DNA of 64,000 bases from Murinocardiopsis flavida (GCF_003014485.1 NZ_PYGA01000004.1:1-64000); one strand, 5' to 3'. Numbered from the stretch's first letter, positions 22,956 through 32,139 are shown. Made by a program: numbers and translations. Notes: generated from the letters alone by a model not told the origin.

Positions 22956-25036
22956 CCCGCACCCATTGCCCCTACTGCGCGCTCCAGTGCGCCATGCACG
23001 TCGAGTCCGACGGCGCGGGCGGCCACACCACGCGCCCCGCCCCGTTCCCCACCAGCAGGGGCGGGCTGTGCCGCAAGGGGTGGAGCGCCGGGGCCCTGCT
23101 CGCCGCCCCCGACCGGCTGACCACCCCGCTGATGCGCCCCGCCAAGGACGCTCCGCTGCGGCCGGTCGGCTGGGACACCGCACTCGACCACGTCGCCGGG
23201 CGGCTGGCGGCGCTGCGCGCCGAACGCGGCCCCGACGCGGTCGCCGTGTTCGGCGGCGGCGGGCTGACCAACGAGAAGAGCTACCTGCTCGGCAAGTTCG
23301 CGCGGGTCGCGCTGGCGACGTCCCAGATCGACTACAACGGCCGGTTCTGCATGTCCTCCGCCGCGGCGGCCGGGCTGCGCGCGTTCGGCATCGACCGGGG
23401 GCTGCCGTTCCCCGTCACCGACCTCGCGGAATCCGACGCGGTGCTGCTGGCGGGGGCGAACGTCGCCGAGACGATGCCGCCGCTCATGGGCCACCTCAGC
23501 GCGCCGCGGCTGATCGTCGTCGATCCGCGCCGCAGCGCGACCGCCGAGCGGGCGCTGGCAGTCGGCGGCCTGCACCTGGCGCCCCGCCCCGGCACCGACC
23601 TCGCACTGGCGCTGGGGATCCTGCACGCGGTGCGCGCCGAGGGAGGGCTGGCGCACGGCTACATCGAGGAGCGCACCACCGGGTTCGACGCCGCGTGGCG
23701 GCACTGCGCCGGGTGGTGGCCCGAGCGCGCCGAGCTGACCACCGGGGTGCCCGCCGCCGACATCCGCGCCGCGGCGCGGATCCTCGCGGGCGCGGGCCGC
23801 GCCCACATCCTCACCGGGCGCGGCAGCGAGCAGCACGCCAACGGCACCGACACGGTGTCCGCCTGGATCAACCTCGCGCTCGCGCTCGGCCTGCCCGGGC
23901 GGCCCGGCTCCGGGTACGGCTGCCTCACCGGCCAGGGCAACGGGCAGGGCGGCAGGGAGCACGGGCAGAAGGCCGACCAGCTGCCCGGGTACCGGCGCAT
24001 CGACGACCCCGCCGCGCGCCGCCACGTCGCCTCGGTGTGGGGGATCGACCCCGGATCGCTGCCGGGCCCCGGGCGCAGCGCCTCCGAACTGATCGACGCG
24101 CTCGGCACCGCCGATGGGCCCGGCGCGCTGCTGCTCTTCGGGTCCAACCCGGTGGTGTCCGCACCCGGCGCCGGCCGCGTCAGCCCCCGCTTGGCAGCCC
24201 TCGACCTGCTGGTCGTGGCCGACTTCGTGCTGTCGGAGACCGCGGAGCTCGCGGACGTCGTCCTGCCCGTCACCCAGTGGGCCGAGGAGGACGGCACGAT
24301 GACCAACCTTGAGGGCCGGATCCTGCGCCGCCGCCGAGCGGTGGCGCCGCCGGAGGGTGTGCGCAGCGATCTGGAGGTGCTGCACGGGCTGGCGGTCCGC
24401 CTCGGCCGCAGCGGCGCGGAGTTCCCGGCCGACCCCGGCACCGTGCTCGCGGAGCTGCGCGCCGCCTCGGCCGGGGGAGCGGCCGACTACTCGGGGGCGA
24501 CCCCCGAGCGCCTCGCCGCGGAGGAGGCGCTGCACTGGCCGTGCCCCGACGGCGCGGGCACCCCGCGGCTGTTCCTCGACGGGTTCACGCACCCCGACGG
24601 CAGGGCCCGCTTCACGGCCGTCGACCACCGCGACACCGCGGAGGCGCCCGACGCCGACTACCCGCTGGTCGCCACCACCGGGCGGGTCCTCGCCCACTAC
24701 CAGTCGGGGGCGCAGACCCGCCGCGTCCCCGAACTCGCCGCCGCGGAACCCGAGGCGTTCGTCGAGGTCCACCCCGACACCGCCGCGCACAGCGGACTGG
24801 TCGACGGCCAGTGGGCCCGGGTGGTGTCGCGGCGCGGCGCCACCGAGGCGCGGGTGCGGGCCACGCCCGGCGCGCGGTCCGACACCGTGTTCCTGCCGTT
24901 CCACTTCGCCGCCGGACAGCGGGCGAACCTCATCACCGACACGGCGCTGGACCCCGTCAGCAGGATGCCGGAGTTCAAGGCGTGCGCGGTCCGCCTCGAA
25001 CCGCGCGAGCGCGCGGGGTCAGGAGAGCGCCCATGA
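22952..25036 (+). CDS. nasC: Assimilatory nitrate reductase, molybdopterin subunit
   Basis: A 694-residue member of the molybdopterin oxidoreductase (DMSO reductase) family that reduces nitrate to nitrite in the cytoplasm. No signal peptide is present. The N-terminal [4Fe-4S] ligands are Cys6, Cys9, Cys13 and Cys40. Cys133 (FCMSSA) is the expected Mo ligand. The C-terminal MGD-binding region includes TGRVLAHYQSGAQTRR and FHFAAGQRANLIT. It is encoded between narK and an FAD/[2Fe-2S] protein, with 4-nt overlaps on both sides. The symbol follows the nas nomenclature; other names for the enzyme exist. Confidence 0.92.
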   Translation: MTRTHCPYCALQCAMHVESDGAGGHTTRPAPFPTSRGGLCRKGWSAGALLAAPDRLTTPLMRPAKDAPLRPVGWDTALDHVAGRLAALRAERGPDAVAVFGGGGLTNEKSYLLGKFARVALATSQIDYNGRFCMSSAAAAGLRAFGIDRGLPFPVTDLAESDAVLLAGANVAETMPPLMGHLSAPRLIVVDPRRSATAERALAVGGLHLAPRPGTDLALALGILHAVRAEGGLAHGYIEERTTGFDAAWRHCAGWWPERAELTTGVPAADIRAAARILAGAGRAHILTGRGSEQHANGTDTVSAWINLALALGLPGRPGSGYGCLTGQGNGQGGREHGQKADQLPGYRRIDDPAARRHVASVWGIDPGSLPGPGRSASELIDALGTADGPGALLLFGSNPVVSAPGAGRVSPRLAALDLLVVADFVLSETAELADVVLPVTQWAEEDGTMTNLEGRILRRRRAVAPPEGVRSDLEVLHGLAVRLGRSGAEFPADPGTVLAELRAASAGGAADYSGATPERLAAEEALHWPCPDGAGTPRLFLDGFTHPDGRARFTAVDHRDTAEAPDADYPLVATTGRVLAHYQSGAQTRRVPELAAAEPEAFVEVHPDTAAHSGLVDGQWARVVSRRGATEARVRATPGARSDTVFLPFHFAAGQRANLITDTALDPVSRMPEFKACAVRLEPRERAGSGERP

Positions 25037-26583
25037 ACCCCCGCCCTACGCCGTTCGTCCCCGACCCATCGGGCGCCGCAGCGTCCGGCACCGCACGGTC
25101 CGGCCACGAAGCGTCCGGCCACGAACCGTCCGGCCCCCGGCACGCGGTGGTCGTCGGCCACGGCATGGTGGGCGCCCGCTTCGCCGAGGAGGTCGCGCGG
25201 CGCGACCCCGGCGGGCTGCGGCTGCGGCTGACCGTCGTGGGCGCCGAACCCGAGGGCCCCTACAACAGGATCCTGCTGCCCGACGTCCTGGCCGGCCGGC
25301 TCGGAGCGGGCGACCTGGCGCTGCCCGCCCTGCCCGAGGGGGCCGCCGACGTCCGGCACGGGACGGCCGCGACGGCGATCGACCCGGCGCGGCGCAGCGT
25401 CGTCCTCGACACCGGGGAGCGGCTCGGCTACGACGAGCTCGTCCTCGCCACGGGCGCCGCCGCGGTGCTCCCGCCGCTACCCGGCGTCGCCCACGGCGAC
25501 GGCACCCCCGCCCCCGGTGTCAGCGCGCTGCGCGACCTCGGCGACTGCCGCCGCCTCATGGCGCTGGTCCGGCCGGGCGCACCCGTGGTGGTGCTGGGCG
25601 GCGGGGTCCTCGGCCTGGAGGCCGCCCGCGCGCTCGCCGGGCGCGGCGCACGCGTCCACCTGGTCGAGTCCGCGCCGTGGATCATGCGGCGCGGACTCGA
25701 CCAGCAGGCCGCCGGGATCCTCGCCGGGCACTACGAGGCGCTCGGCGTCACCGTGCACGCGTGGCGGACGGCGGCGCGCTGGCTGCCGGGCACCGGGCTG
25801 GAGCTGGACGACGGCCAGGTACTCGCCGGGGACGCCCTCGTGGTCACCGCGGGGGTCCGCGCCAACAGCGGCCTGGCGTCCGCCGCCGGGCTCGCAGTGG
25901 ACGGCGGGGTCCTGGTGGACGACCTGCTCGGCACCAGCGACCCGCGGATCCACGCAATCGGCGACTGCGCCCGCCACAGCGGCGGCGGGGGAGGGCTCGT
26001 CGCGTCGGGGTGGGAGCAGGCGGCGGTGCTCGCCGACCTGGTCACCGGGGCGGCGCCCGGCGCACGCTACCGCGGCGCCCGCCCGGTGACCCGGCTGAAG
26101 GCCGAGGGGATCGAGCTGACGTCGCTGGGCGAACCGGACGCCGACGCGTCGGCCGAGACGGTCACGCTCGCCGACCCGCCGGGCGGGCGCTACGCAAAGC
26201 TGTCGGTCCGCGACGGCCGGGTGGCGGGCGCGATCCTGCTCGGCTTCCCCGACAGCGCGGCGGTCATCGCCCGCCTCTACACCGCGGCGTCCCCGGTCCC
26301 CGCCGACCGGCTCGCCCTGCTGCTCGGCGGCGCGGTGGGGGGTGCCGGGACGGGGGACGCGGGGACCTCGGCGGGGGCGGTGTCGGAGGCCGCGGCCGAC
26401 CCGCTGGTGTGCCTGTGCAACGGGGTCACCCGCTCCACCATCGAGGATGCCTGGCTCGACGGTGCCCGCACCCGCGACGCCGTCGCCGCCGCCACCCGCG
26501 CCACCACCGGCTGCGGCGGCTGCGTCCGCGACGTGGGCACGCTCCTCGGCTCCCTGGCGGAGAAGGCCCCGGTGGGTGACTGA
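25033..26583 (+). CDS. FAD-dependent electron-transfer partner of nitrate reductase (NasB-like)
   Basis: A 516-residue protein. A disordered N terminus precedes an FAD site (VVVGHGMVGARFAEEV) and an NAD(P) site (VVVLGGGVLGLEAARAL). It ends with a BFD-type [2Fe-2S] domain, CLCNGV at about residue 459 and GCGGC at about residue 495. It corresponds to the N-terminal half of NirB (52052-54553) without the siroheme domains. It probably passes electrons from NAD(P)H to the molybdenum subunit encoded just upstream. ATG overlaps that gene's stop, and a strong hairpin follows the operon. Confidence 0.85.
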   Translation: MNPRPTPFVPDPSGAAASGTARSGHEASGHEPSGPRHAVVVGHGMVGARFAEEVARRDPGGLRLRLTVVGAEPEGPYNRILLPDVLAGRLGAGDLALPALPEGAADVRHGTAATAIDPARRSVVLDTGERLGYDELVLATGAAAVLPPLPGVAHGDGTPAPGVSALRDLGDCRRLMALVRPGAPVVVLGGGVLGLEAARALAGRGARVHLVESAPWIMRRGLDQQAAGILAGHYEALGVTVHAWRTAARWLPGTGLELDDGQVLAGDALVVTAGVRANSGLASAAGLAVDGGVLVDDLLGTSDPRIHAIGDCARHSGGGGGLVASGWEQAAVLADLVTGAAPGARYRGARPVTRLKAEGIELTSLGEPDADASAETVTLADPPGGRYAKLSVRDGRVAGAILLGFPDSAAVIARLYTAASPVPADRLALLLGGAVGGAGTGDAGTSAGAVSEAAADPLVCLCNGVTRSTIEDAWLDGARTRDAVAAATRATTGCGGCVRDVGTLLGSLAEKAPVGD

Positions 26584-26593
26584 CGGGGGAGCG

Positions 26594-26631
26594 GGGTGTC
26601 CCCGGCCCAAGGCACTGGGCCGGGGACACCC
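26594..26631 (+). terminator. Strong terminator hairpin after the nitrate operon
   Basis: A perfect 16-bp stem (26594-26609 with 26616-26631) and a 6-nt loop begin 10 nt after the operon stop. Being fully symmetric, it could also act on transcripts from the convergent gene at 26773. Confidence 0.85.
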
Positions 26632-26679
26632 TGCAACTCCGGCTCAGAGGCTGTCGGGGATTCCGGTCCTGATTCGCCC

Positions 26680-26739
26680 GTGAGGACGTGTTTCGGCGGT
26701 CGCTGCTGCGCAGCAGCGACCGCCGACGCACATCCTCAC
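26680..26739. repeat. 60-bp cruciform-like inverted repeat with a 32-bp perfect core
   Basis: The core 26694-26725 is a perfect 32-bp palindrome with no loop. It is flanked by GTG/CAC and GTGAGGA/TCCTCAC arms separated by small mismatched spacers. The whole 60 bp can fold as one long hairpin. It lies between convergent genes, 49 nt beyond a first strong terminator, and may be a second terminator for the minus-strand gene. Confidence 0.75.
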
Positions 26740-26772
26740 CGGAACAGGCCAGACCGGCACCCCAACAGCCAC

Positions 26773-27138
26773 TCAGCCGGTCGGGAAGGCGGAGGCACTG
26801 AGGAGCCGCGCGATCTGTGCGGCGAGGTCGGCCGCCGAGGTGCCCTCAGGGATCTCGTCCCCGGTTCCGAGGGGCCAGTCCGCGCTTCGGTCGTCGCGCA
26901 TGTCGAGTTCCACGGTGTGGCGCGTGCGGAGGTTGCTGACACGCAGCGAGCTCGGGTCGTTCTCGTTCGGGGCGCGGACGTCCAGCCCCGCGGCGGTGAG
27001 CAGCGCGGCGACGGTCCCGGAGTAGCGGTCGAACTGGTCATCAGACAGCAGCTCGGGTACCTCGGCGTCGATGGAGGTGTCGACGCCGTCCCACGCGTGG
27101 GCGACAATCGGTGCAGGGAGTGTGTGGACGTCGGTCAT
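26773..27138 (-). CDS. Hypothetical protein, 121 residues
   Basis: An acidic soluble protein (MTDVHTLPAPIVAHAWDGVD, then LLSDDQFDRYSGTVAALLTAAGLDVRAPNENDPSSLRVSNL). The start ATG has AGGGGGA upstream. The last third forms an amphipathic helix (SAADLAAQIARLLSAS). No family recognised. It is convergent with the nitrate operon, and the hairpins lie between. Confidence 0.6.
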   Translation of the reverse strand: MTDVHTLPAPIVAHAWDGVDTSIDAEVPELLSDDQFDRYSGTVAALLTAAGLDVRAPNENDPSSLRVSNLRTRHTVELDMRDDRSADWPLGTGDEIPEGTSAADLAAQIARLLSASAFPTG

Positions 27139-27292
27139 CGATGGTTCCCCCTAGTTCGGCCCTCGCCAACCACTACACCTGGCCACTTCCTCCCCCTGCC
27201 GCCAGGGCATAGAGCAGCGCGTTCATCGTGGTGCCTGAGAAGATCTCGCGCTTTGGGACCGGTTCGAGCTCAGCCGGTGCAGTGTGTGGTGG

Positions 27293-27967
27293 CTAGCGTC
27301 GTGGGTCGGCCCGTTCGCCGAGGCCCCAGCAGAAGGGGCCGCTGGTCTGATGGACTCGGATGTTCCAGCCCAGACGGGTCAGTTCACGCGTGAGCTCTTG
27401 AGGTGTGTGCGGTACTTTCACCGCGCGATGGGGAGTGCCATCACGCAGGCGGCGCTGGATGATCGTTGACGCCTCTCCGTTGATGAGCTCCTGCTCGGTG
27501 CGGTGACCGTCATCGACGAACAACACCCGGCCCCCCGGGTGCAGGCTGCGATCGACAAGGTCCCATAGCTCTGCGAAACGGCCCCAGGGCACGTGTGAGA
27601 TCCAGAAGCCCATGAAAACGCCGTCGTAGCGGCGGTCGGGCTCCCAGGTGAACAGATCGGCCAGGACGAATCGCACCCGCCCGAGGTCGGCGGCGACGCG
27701 CTGCCTGGCCCATGCCTGCATCTCGGGTGATGCGTCGACCGCGGTGACGGTTTCGGCACGGCGGAGCAGTTGCGGTGTCCAGGTGCCCGGCCCGGATGCC
27801 AGTTCCAGGACGTTGCCGGTGGGAGCGAACGTCTCGACCGCGGCGATGAGTTCGTCAACGCCGGGTTGGTCGAGCTGATTGTCGTGATACTCGTCGGCGA
27901 CGGCCCGGTAGTAGGCGATCTGCTCTGCCAACAGCCGCTGATCGCCACTACCTGCATCGACATCCAT
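27293..27967 (-). CDS. SAM-dependent methyltransferase
   Basis: A 224-residue class I methyltransferase: motif I VLELASGPGTWTPQLLRR, then VTAVDASPEMQAWARQRV, VRFVLADLFTWEPDRRYDGVFMGFWISHVP and LHPGGRVLFVDDGH. The N-terminal YYRAVADEYHDNQLDQPGVDEL cap is typical of small-molecule methyltransferases. The ATG at 27967 has AAGGGGA upstream. Base composition is lower in GC than neighbours. Substrate unknown; no partner gene in the same operon. Confidence 0.88.
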   Translation of the reverse strand: MDVDAGSGDQRLLAEQIAYYRAVADEYHDNQLDQPGVDELIAAVETFAPTGNVLELASGPGTWTPQLLRRAETVTAVDASPEMQAWARQRVAADLGRVRFVLADLFTWEPDRRYDGVFMGFWISHVPWGRFAELWDLVDRSLHPGGRVLFVDDGHRTEQELINGEASTIIQRRLRDGTPHRAVKVPHTPQELTRELTRLGWNIRVHQTSGPFCWGLGERADPRR

Positions 27968-28166
27968 CACAGTCCCCTTCGTCGAAAAGTGTGCTGCTAT
28001 CAAAGGGTGCGGGCTGCTCGCAGGGGCACGTCAAGCTGATCGTGGCGAGACGGCATGGTCGGGGCCTGTGGTCCTGCCTGCCCTGACGGGGTGACCCGCT
28101 GCTGCGGGACCCGCTCTCCTGACAAGTCAAGACGAAACCCGCGCGTTGGGTCCTGCCGCTGGTCAT

Positions 28167-30320
28167 CTACCCGGGGCTCGTGAGGATGACGAGTCGGCCG
28201 GTCGCCCTGGTCATCGCGACGTAGCGGTCGACCGCCCCTTCGATGCCCGTGCCGAACCCCTCCGGGTCGACGAGGACGACCAGGTCGAACTCGAGGCCCT
28301 TCGCCAGTTCCGGGGTCAGCGACCGGACGCGCGGCGTCGCCCGGAACGCGGGGTCGCCGATGACGCAGGCGGTCCCCTCCGCGTTCTCGGCGAGCCAGGT
28401 GTCGAGGACCCGGCCCAGGTCCGATGCCGAACCGCGGCCGACGGGGACGCCGCTGCCGCGGATGGACACCGGCACGTTGGCGTCCGGGAGCGCCGCCCGG
28501 ATGACCGGTTCGGCCTCCGCCATGACCTCCTCCGGCGTCCGGTAGTTGATGCTCAGCGAGGCCATGGCGATCCGGTCGAATCCGAGCCGTTCGAGCCGCT
28601 CCCGCCACGACTCCGTGAACCCGTGCCTGGCCTGGGCGCGGTCACCGACGATGGTGAAGCTCCGGGACGGGCAGCGGAGCAGCAGCATCTGCCATTCCGC
28701 GTCGGTCAGCTCCTGGGCCTCGTCCACGACTATGTGCGCGAACGGGCCGGCGAGCAGGTCCGGATCCACTGCGGGCAGCGCGGCCTCGTCGACCAGGCTG
28801 TCCTTGAGGTCCTGGCCGCGCAGCATGGTCACCGCGCCCTCGCCGTCGTCGTCGGCTTCGAGGATGTCGTCGATGACGGCGGCCATGCGCTCGCGTTCGG
28901 CGGCTGCGGTGGCGCTGCGCCGGCGTTCGCGCCGGGACGCCTCCGGGTCGCCGAGGCGCTGCCGCGCCGCGTCAAGGAGCGGCAGGTCGGACACCGTCCA
29001 GGGCCGGCCCTCCTCGCGCCGCAGCGTCCTGATCTCGTCCAGGCTCAGCCAGGGGGCGCACTTGCGCAGGTAGGCGGGTACCGACCACAGGTCGGCGACG
29101 ATGTCGGTCGGTTCGAGCAGCGGCCACGCGCGGTTGAGGGTCCTGACCAGGTCGGCGTCCCGCAGCAGCGCCGCGCGGAGCATGGCGGGCGAGACCTCGT
29201 CGGCGTCGAACCTGTCCGCCAGGATCGCGACCAGCTCCGCCCAGATCTGCTCCCGCGCCTCGTTGTGCGGGGTCCCCGGTTCGACCGCCGAGAACGCCTC
29301 GGCCCAGTCGGCGGCGCTCAGCCGGACCTCGCCCCAGTCCGTTGCGACCGCCGTCCCCTGGGCGGGCGGCCGCTCGTAGAACGCTGCGGCCGGTTCGATC
29401 GCCCGCACCAGGTCGGCGGAGGACTTCAGGCGGGCGACCGCCGGGTCGGCCTCGGCCTCCGCCGCGGCGCCCTCGGGGAGTAGGTCGCGCAGGGTGCAGG
29501 TCTGCACGCCCTCCTCGCCGAGGCTCGGCAGCACGTCGGCGACGTAGGCCAGGTAGGGCTGGTGCGGGCCGACGAACAGCACGCCGCCCCGATGGTGGCC
29601 GAGGCGGGGGTCGGCGTAGAGGAGGTGGGCGGTGCGGTGCAGGGCGACGACGGTCTTCCCTGTCCCCGGGCCGCCGTCGACCACCAGCGCGCCACCGGAA
29701 CCCGCGCGGATGATGGCGTCCTGGTCGGCCTGGATGGTGCCGAGCACGTCCCGCATCCGGGCCGACCGGTTGGCGCCCAGGCTGGCGATGAAGGCGGACT
29801 GGTCGTCCAGCGCGGCGTGCCCCTCGAACCCGTCCGCGGTGAACACCTCGTCCCAGTAGTCGCCGACCCGGCCCCGCGTCCAGCGGTACCTGCGGCGGCT
29901 CGCCAGGCCCATCGGATCGGCGTGGGTCGCGGCGAAGAACGGCTCGGCAGCGGGGGAGCGCCAGTCGAGCAGCAGGCGGCGCCCCTCACTGTCGGTGAGG
30001 CCGAGCCGCCCGATGTACACGGGCTCGGCGCCGTCCGCGCCGACGATGCGCCCCAGGCACAGGTCCAGGCTGAAGCGGCGCAGTGTGCGCAGGCGCGCGG
30101 CCAGCCGGTGCACCTCCATGTCCCGGTCCAGCGCCTCCCGGCCCCTCCCGCCAGGGGTCCGGCGCGCGGCGTCGAGACGGTCGGACAGGTCGGCGACCGA
30201 CTGTTCGAGGCTCTCCGCGATGGCGGCGAAATGCCGCTCGTCGTCGGCGATCAGCTTCGGGTCGGCTTTGGCGGCAAGGTGGTCGGGGAGGTCGAACGCG
30301 CTGTTGATCAGGTACTTCAC
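28167..30320 (-). CDS. helR: HelR/HelD-like RNA polymerase-recycling ATPase
   Basis: A 717-residue UvrD-like superfamily-1 ATPase. An N-terminal antiparallel helical arm (about 20-80, ADDERHFAAIAESLEQSVADL) precedes Walker A GGPGTGKT (216-223) and DEAQE (about 530). The late motifs are SINYRTPEEV, GLEFDLVVLVDPE and YVAMTRATGRLVIL. Length and lack of an extended 2A/2B domain match HelD-family factors that bind RNA polymerase. In Streptomyces venezuelae, HelR releases rifamycin-bound polymerase and gives resistance. The GTG start at 30320 has GGGAG upstream. A rifamycin-associated element lies 55 bp upstream, which strongly supports the HelR assignment. Confidence 0.88.
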   Translation of the reverse strand: MKYLINSAFDLPDHLAAKADPKLIADDERHFAAIAESLEQSVADLSDRLDAARRTPGGRGREALDRDMEVHRLAARLRTLRRFSLDLCLGRIVGADGAEPVYIGRLGLTDSEGRRLLLDWRSPAAEPFFAATHADPMGLASRRRYRWTRGRVGDYWDEVFTADGFEGHAALDDQSAFIASLGANRSARMRDVLGTIQADQDAIIRAGSGGALVVDGGPGTGKTVVALHRTAHLLYADPRLGHHRGGVLFVGPHQPYLAYVADVLPSLGEEGVQTCTLRDLLPEGAAAEAEADPAVARLKSSADLVRAIEPAAAFYERPPAQGTAVATDWGEVRLSAADWAEAFSAVEPGTPHNEAREQIWAELVAILADRFDADEVSPAMLRAALLRDADLVRTLNRAWPLLEPTDIVADLWSVPAYLRKCAPWLSLDEIRTLRREEGRPWTVSDLPLLDAARQRLGDPEASRRERRRSATAAAERERMAAVIDDILEADDDGEGAVTMLRGQDLKDSLVDEAALPAVDPDLLAGPFAHIVVDEAQELTDAEWQMLLLRCPSRSFTIVGDRAQARHGFTESWRERLERLGFDRIAMASLSINYRTPEEVMAEAEPVIRAALPDANVPVSIRGSGVPVGRGSASDLGRVLDTWLAENAEGTACVIGDPAFRATPRVRSLTPELAKGLEFDLVVLVDPEGFGTGIEGAVDRYVAMTRATGRLVILTSPG

Positions 30321-30374
30321 GTCGTCTCCCGTGTCATGTTCTCCGGTCACGATCGACGATTCTGCGCCATCCAG

Positions 30375-30394
30375 GGGGTCTTGCCGCAAGCCCC
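30375..30394 (-). promoter_or_regulatory. Rifamycin-associated element (RAE)
   Basis: Read on the minus strand the sequence is GGGGCTTGCGGCAAGACCCC. This is the near-palindromic 19-20-bp rifamycin-associated element known upstream of rifamycin-inactivating enzymes and helR in actinomycetes. TTGCGG within it lies 19 bp upstream of a possible -10 (CAGAAT, complement of 30359-30364). Rifamycin-inducible expression of helR is predicted. Confidence 0.85.
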
Positions 30395-30560
30395 GGGGTG
30401 CGCTATAAGTTGAAAGTGGCGGGGAGTGACCAGAACCCTCCCTCGCGATCACCCACCAAGTGAGTCTCCCCACGGGCGCCCGCCGGGAACGGCAGCGCTG
30501 TCGGCCCAGGCCGATCTTGCACGGCCCGCAGATACGACAACGCCGTGTCCTGGGCAAGGC

Positions 30561-31160
30561 CTACCGGACGGGGTAGACCTGGCCGGTCTGGGCGCCCTCG
30601 ATGGAGCGGACGTAGGCGCTGGCGACCCGTTCCAGGTCCACGGGTTCGACACCGGGGAAGAAGTCGCCGTAGTCGGCGACGGACTCGGTGAAGATGGTCG
30701 GGCTCACAGCGTTGACGCGCTGCGGCGCGATCTCGATCGCCGCGGAACGGACGAACGCCTCGACCGCGCCGTTCGCCATCCCCGCGGCGCTGCCAGTGGG
30801 GATCGGCTGCTCCGCGAGAACGCCGGTGATCAGCGTGAAGGAGCCCCGCTCGGCGATGCGGGCGGTGCCCTGACGCACGAGTTCGAGTTGGCCGGCCACC
30901 TTCCCGTTGAAGGCCGACAGGTAGTCGGCGGGCATCATCTCGACCACGGGCTTGTACGGGACGTCGCCGGCCGCGCTCGCCACGGCGTCGATGTCGCCGG
31001 CCCGGTCGTAGGCGGCGGTGATCTGGGCGGGGTCGGTGATGTCCAGGCGCAGGTCTCCACTGGAGCGGCCGACGGTGACGATCGAATGACCGCGGTTGAC
31101 AAGGGTCTCGTGGACGGCCGCGCCGAGCTTTCCGGCGGCTCCGACCAGCAGGATTCTCAT
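30561..31160 (-). CDS. Short-chain dehydrogenase (199 residues)
   Basis: A short SDR-like protein with the cofactor motif ILLVGAAGKLGAAV and arginine after the second strand (TVGRSSGD, NADP-type). DAVASAAG stands in the NNAG position. The usual YxxxK is replaced: the expected site reads GSAAGMANGAVEAF, with no Tyr. This pattern is shared by a group of about 200-residue SDR-like proteins often paired with LysR regulators. It is divergent from the LysR gene at 31230, its probable regulator. Catalytic competence is uncertain. Confidence 0.82.
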   Translation of the reverse strand: MRILLVGAAGKLGAAVHETLVNRGHSIVTVGRSSGDLRLDITDPAQITAAYDRAGDIDAVASAAGDVPYKPVVEMMPADYLSAFNGKVAGQLELVRQGTARIAERGSFTLITGVLAEQPIPTGSAAGMANGAVEAFVRSAAIEIAPQRVNAVSPTIFTESVADYGDFFPGVEPVDLERVASAYVRSIEGAQTGQVYPVR

Positions 31161-31229
31161 ACAGACGACGCTAGGAGGCCGCGCCCGGAAAGAGAAATGT
31201 CTACCGCGCGGCACTTATGCTCGGTGGTT

Positions 31230-32108
31230 ATGAATGTGGAGCTGCGACATCTGCGGGCCTTGGCTGCGATCGGCGACGACGGCACCATCACGGGGGCGGC
31301 CGCTGCTCTCGGGATCAGCCAGCCCGCGCTGTCACGCACGCTCGACCAGATGGAGAGGCGGCTCGGGGCGCTGCTGGTGGAGCGCACCACACGGGCACTG
31401 CAACTCACCCCTGAGGGGAAGCGGCTGTGGGAGCACGCACACGTGATCCTGGCGCACCTCGACGACGCCCTCGCCGAGGTCACGACGGGGCCCCGCCCAC
31501 TGCGCGTCGGCTTCTCCTGGGGCGCGCTGGGCCGCCACACGGTGCCGCTCCTGCGCGGCTGGCGGGCCACCCGCCCCGATGTGCCGGTGTCGGTCCACCG
31601 CCTCGGCGACCCCGAGCCCGCGCTGCGCCGCGGCGACATCGACCTCGCGTTCCTGCGCGTGCTGCCCCGCGACGACGCGTTCTACGTCCTGCCGCTGTTC
31701 CGCGAACAGCGGATCGCGGCCGTGGCCGAGGGCGACCCGCTTGCGAGCCGCACCCGGCTGCGGCTCGCCGACCTCGCCGACCGCCGCGTCGCGCTGTGCG
31801 CCACTGCCGCGACGACCAGCGCCGGACTATGGCCCGTCGGCGGGCGCCCCGACACCGGCCTCCATGTGGAGAACGCCGATGAGTGGCTCACGGTGATCGC
31901 CACCGGCGAGGCGGTCGGGGTGACCGGCGAGGCGACCGCGCACAGCCACCCCCACCCCGACGTGCACTACCTCGCCATCGAGGACGCCCCGACCATCACC
32001 GTCCACCTCGCCTGGGCGCCGGTGCCCGCCCATCCCGAGATCGCCGCGTTCCGCGACTACGCGCGCTCCACCATCGGCGCCGCCGAACCCGCGGGGGCGA
32101 TCCCGTGA
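31230..32108 (+). CDS. LysR-family transcriptional regulator
   Basis: A 292-residue LysR protein. The N-terminal winged helix is MNVELRHLRALAAIGDDGTI, ISQPALSRTLDQMERRLGALLVERTTRALQLTPEG. A periplasmic-binding-protein-like effector domain follows (LRVGFSWGALGRHTVPLLRGW to the C terminus). It is divergent from the SDR gene, the standard LysR arrangement. TATGCT (31216-31221) lies 8 nt before the ATG, so the message may be leaderless. The effector is unknown. Confidence 0.92.
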   Translation: MNVELRHLRALAAIGDDGTITGAAAALGISQPALSRTLDQMERRLGALLVERTTRALQLTPEGKRLWEHAHVILAHLDDALAEVTTGPRPLRVGFSWGALGRHTVPLLRGWRATRPDVPVSVHRLGDPEPALRRGDIDLAFLRVLPRDDAFYVLPLFREQRIAAVAEGDPLASRTRLRLADLADRRVALCATAATTSAGLWPVGGRPDTGLHVENADEWLTVIATGEAVGVTGEATAHSHPHPDVHYLAIEDAPTITVHLAWAPVPAHPEIAAFRDYARSTIGAAEPAGAIP

Positions 32109-32139
32109 CCGGCCGCGGCGGAACACGCCGTCATCGCGC

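Noticed and set aside
23332-24904. Minus-strand open frames over the nitrate reductase gene
   Set aside because: Shadow frames; the plus strand has cofactor motifs and 4-nt overlaps with both neighbours.
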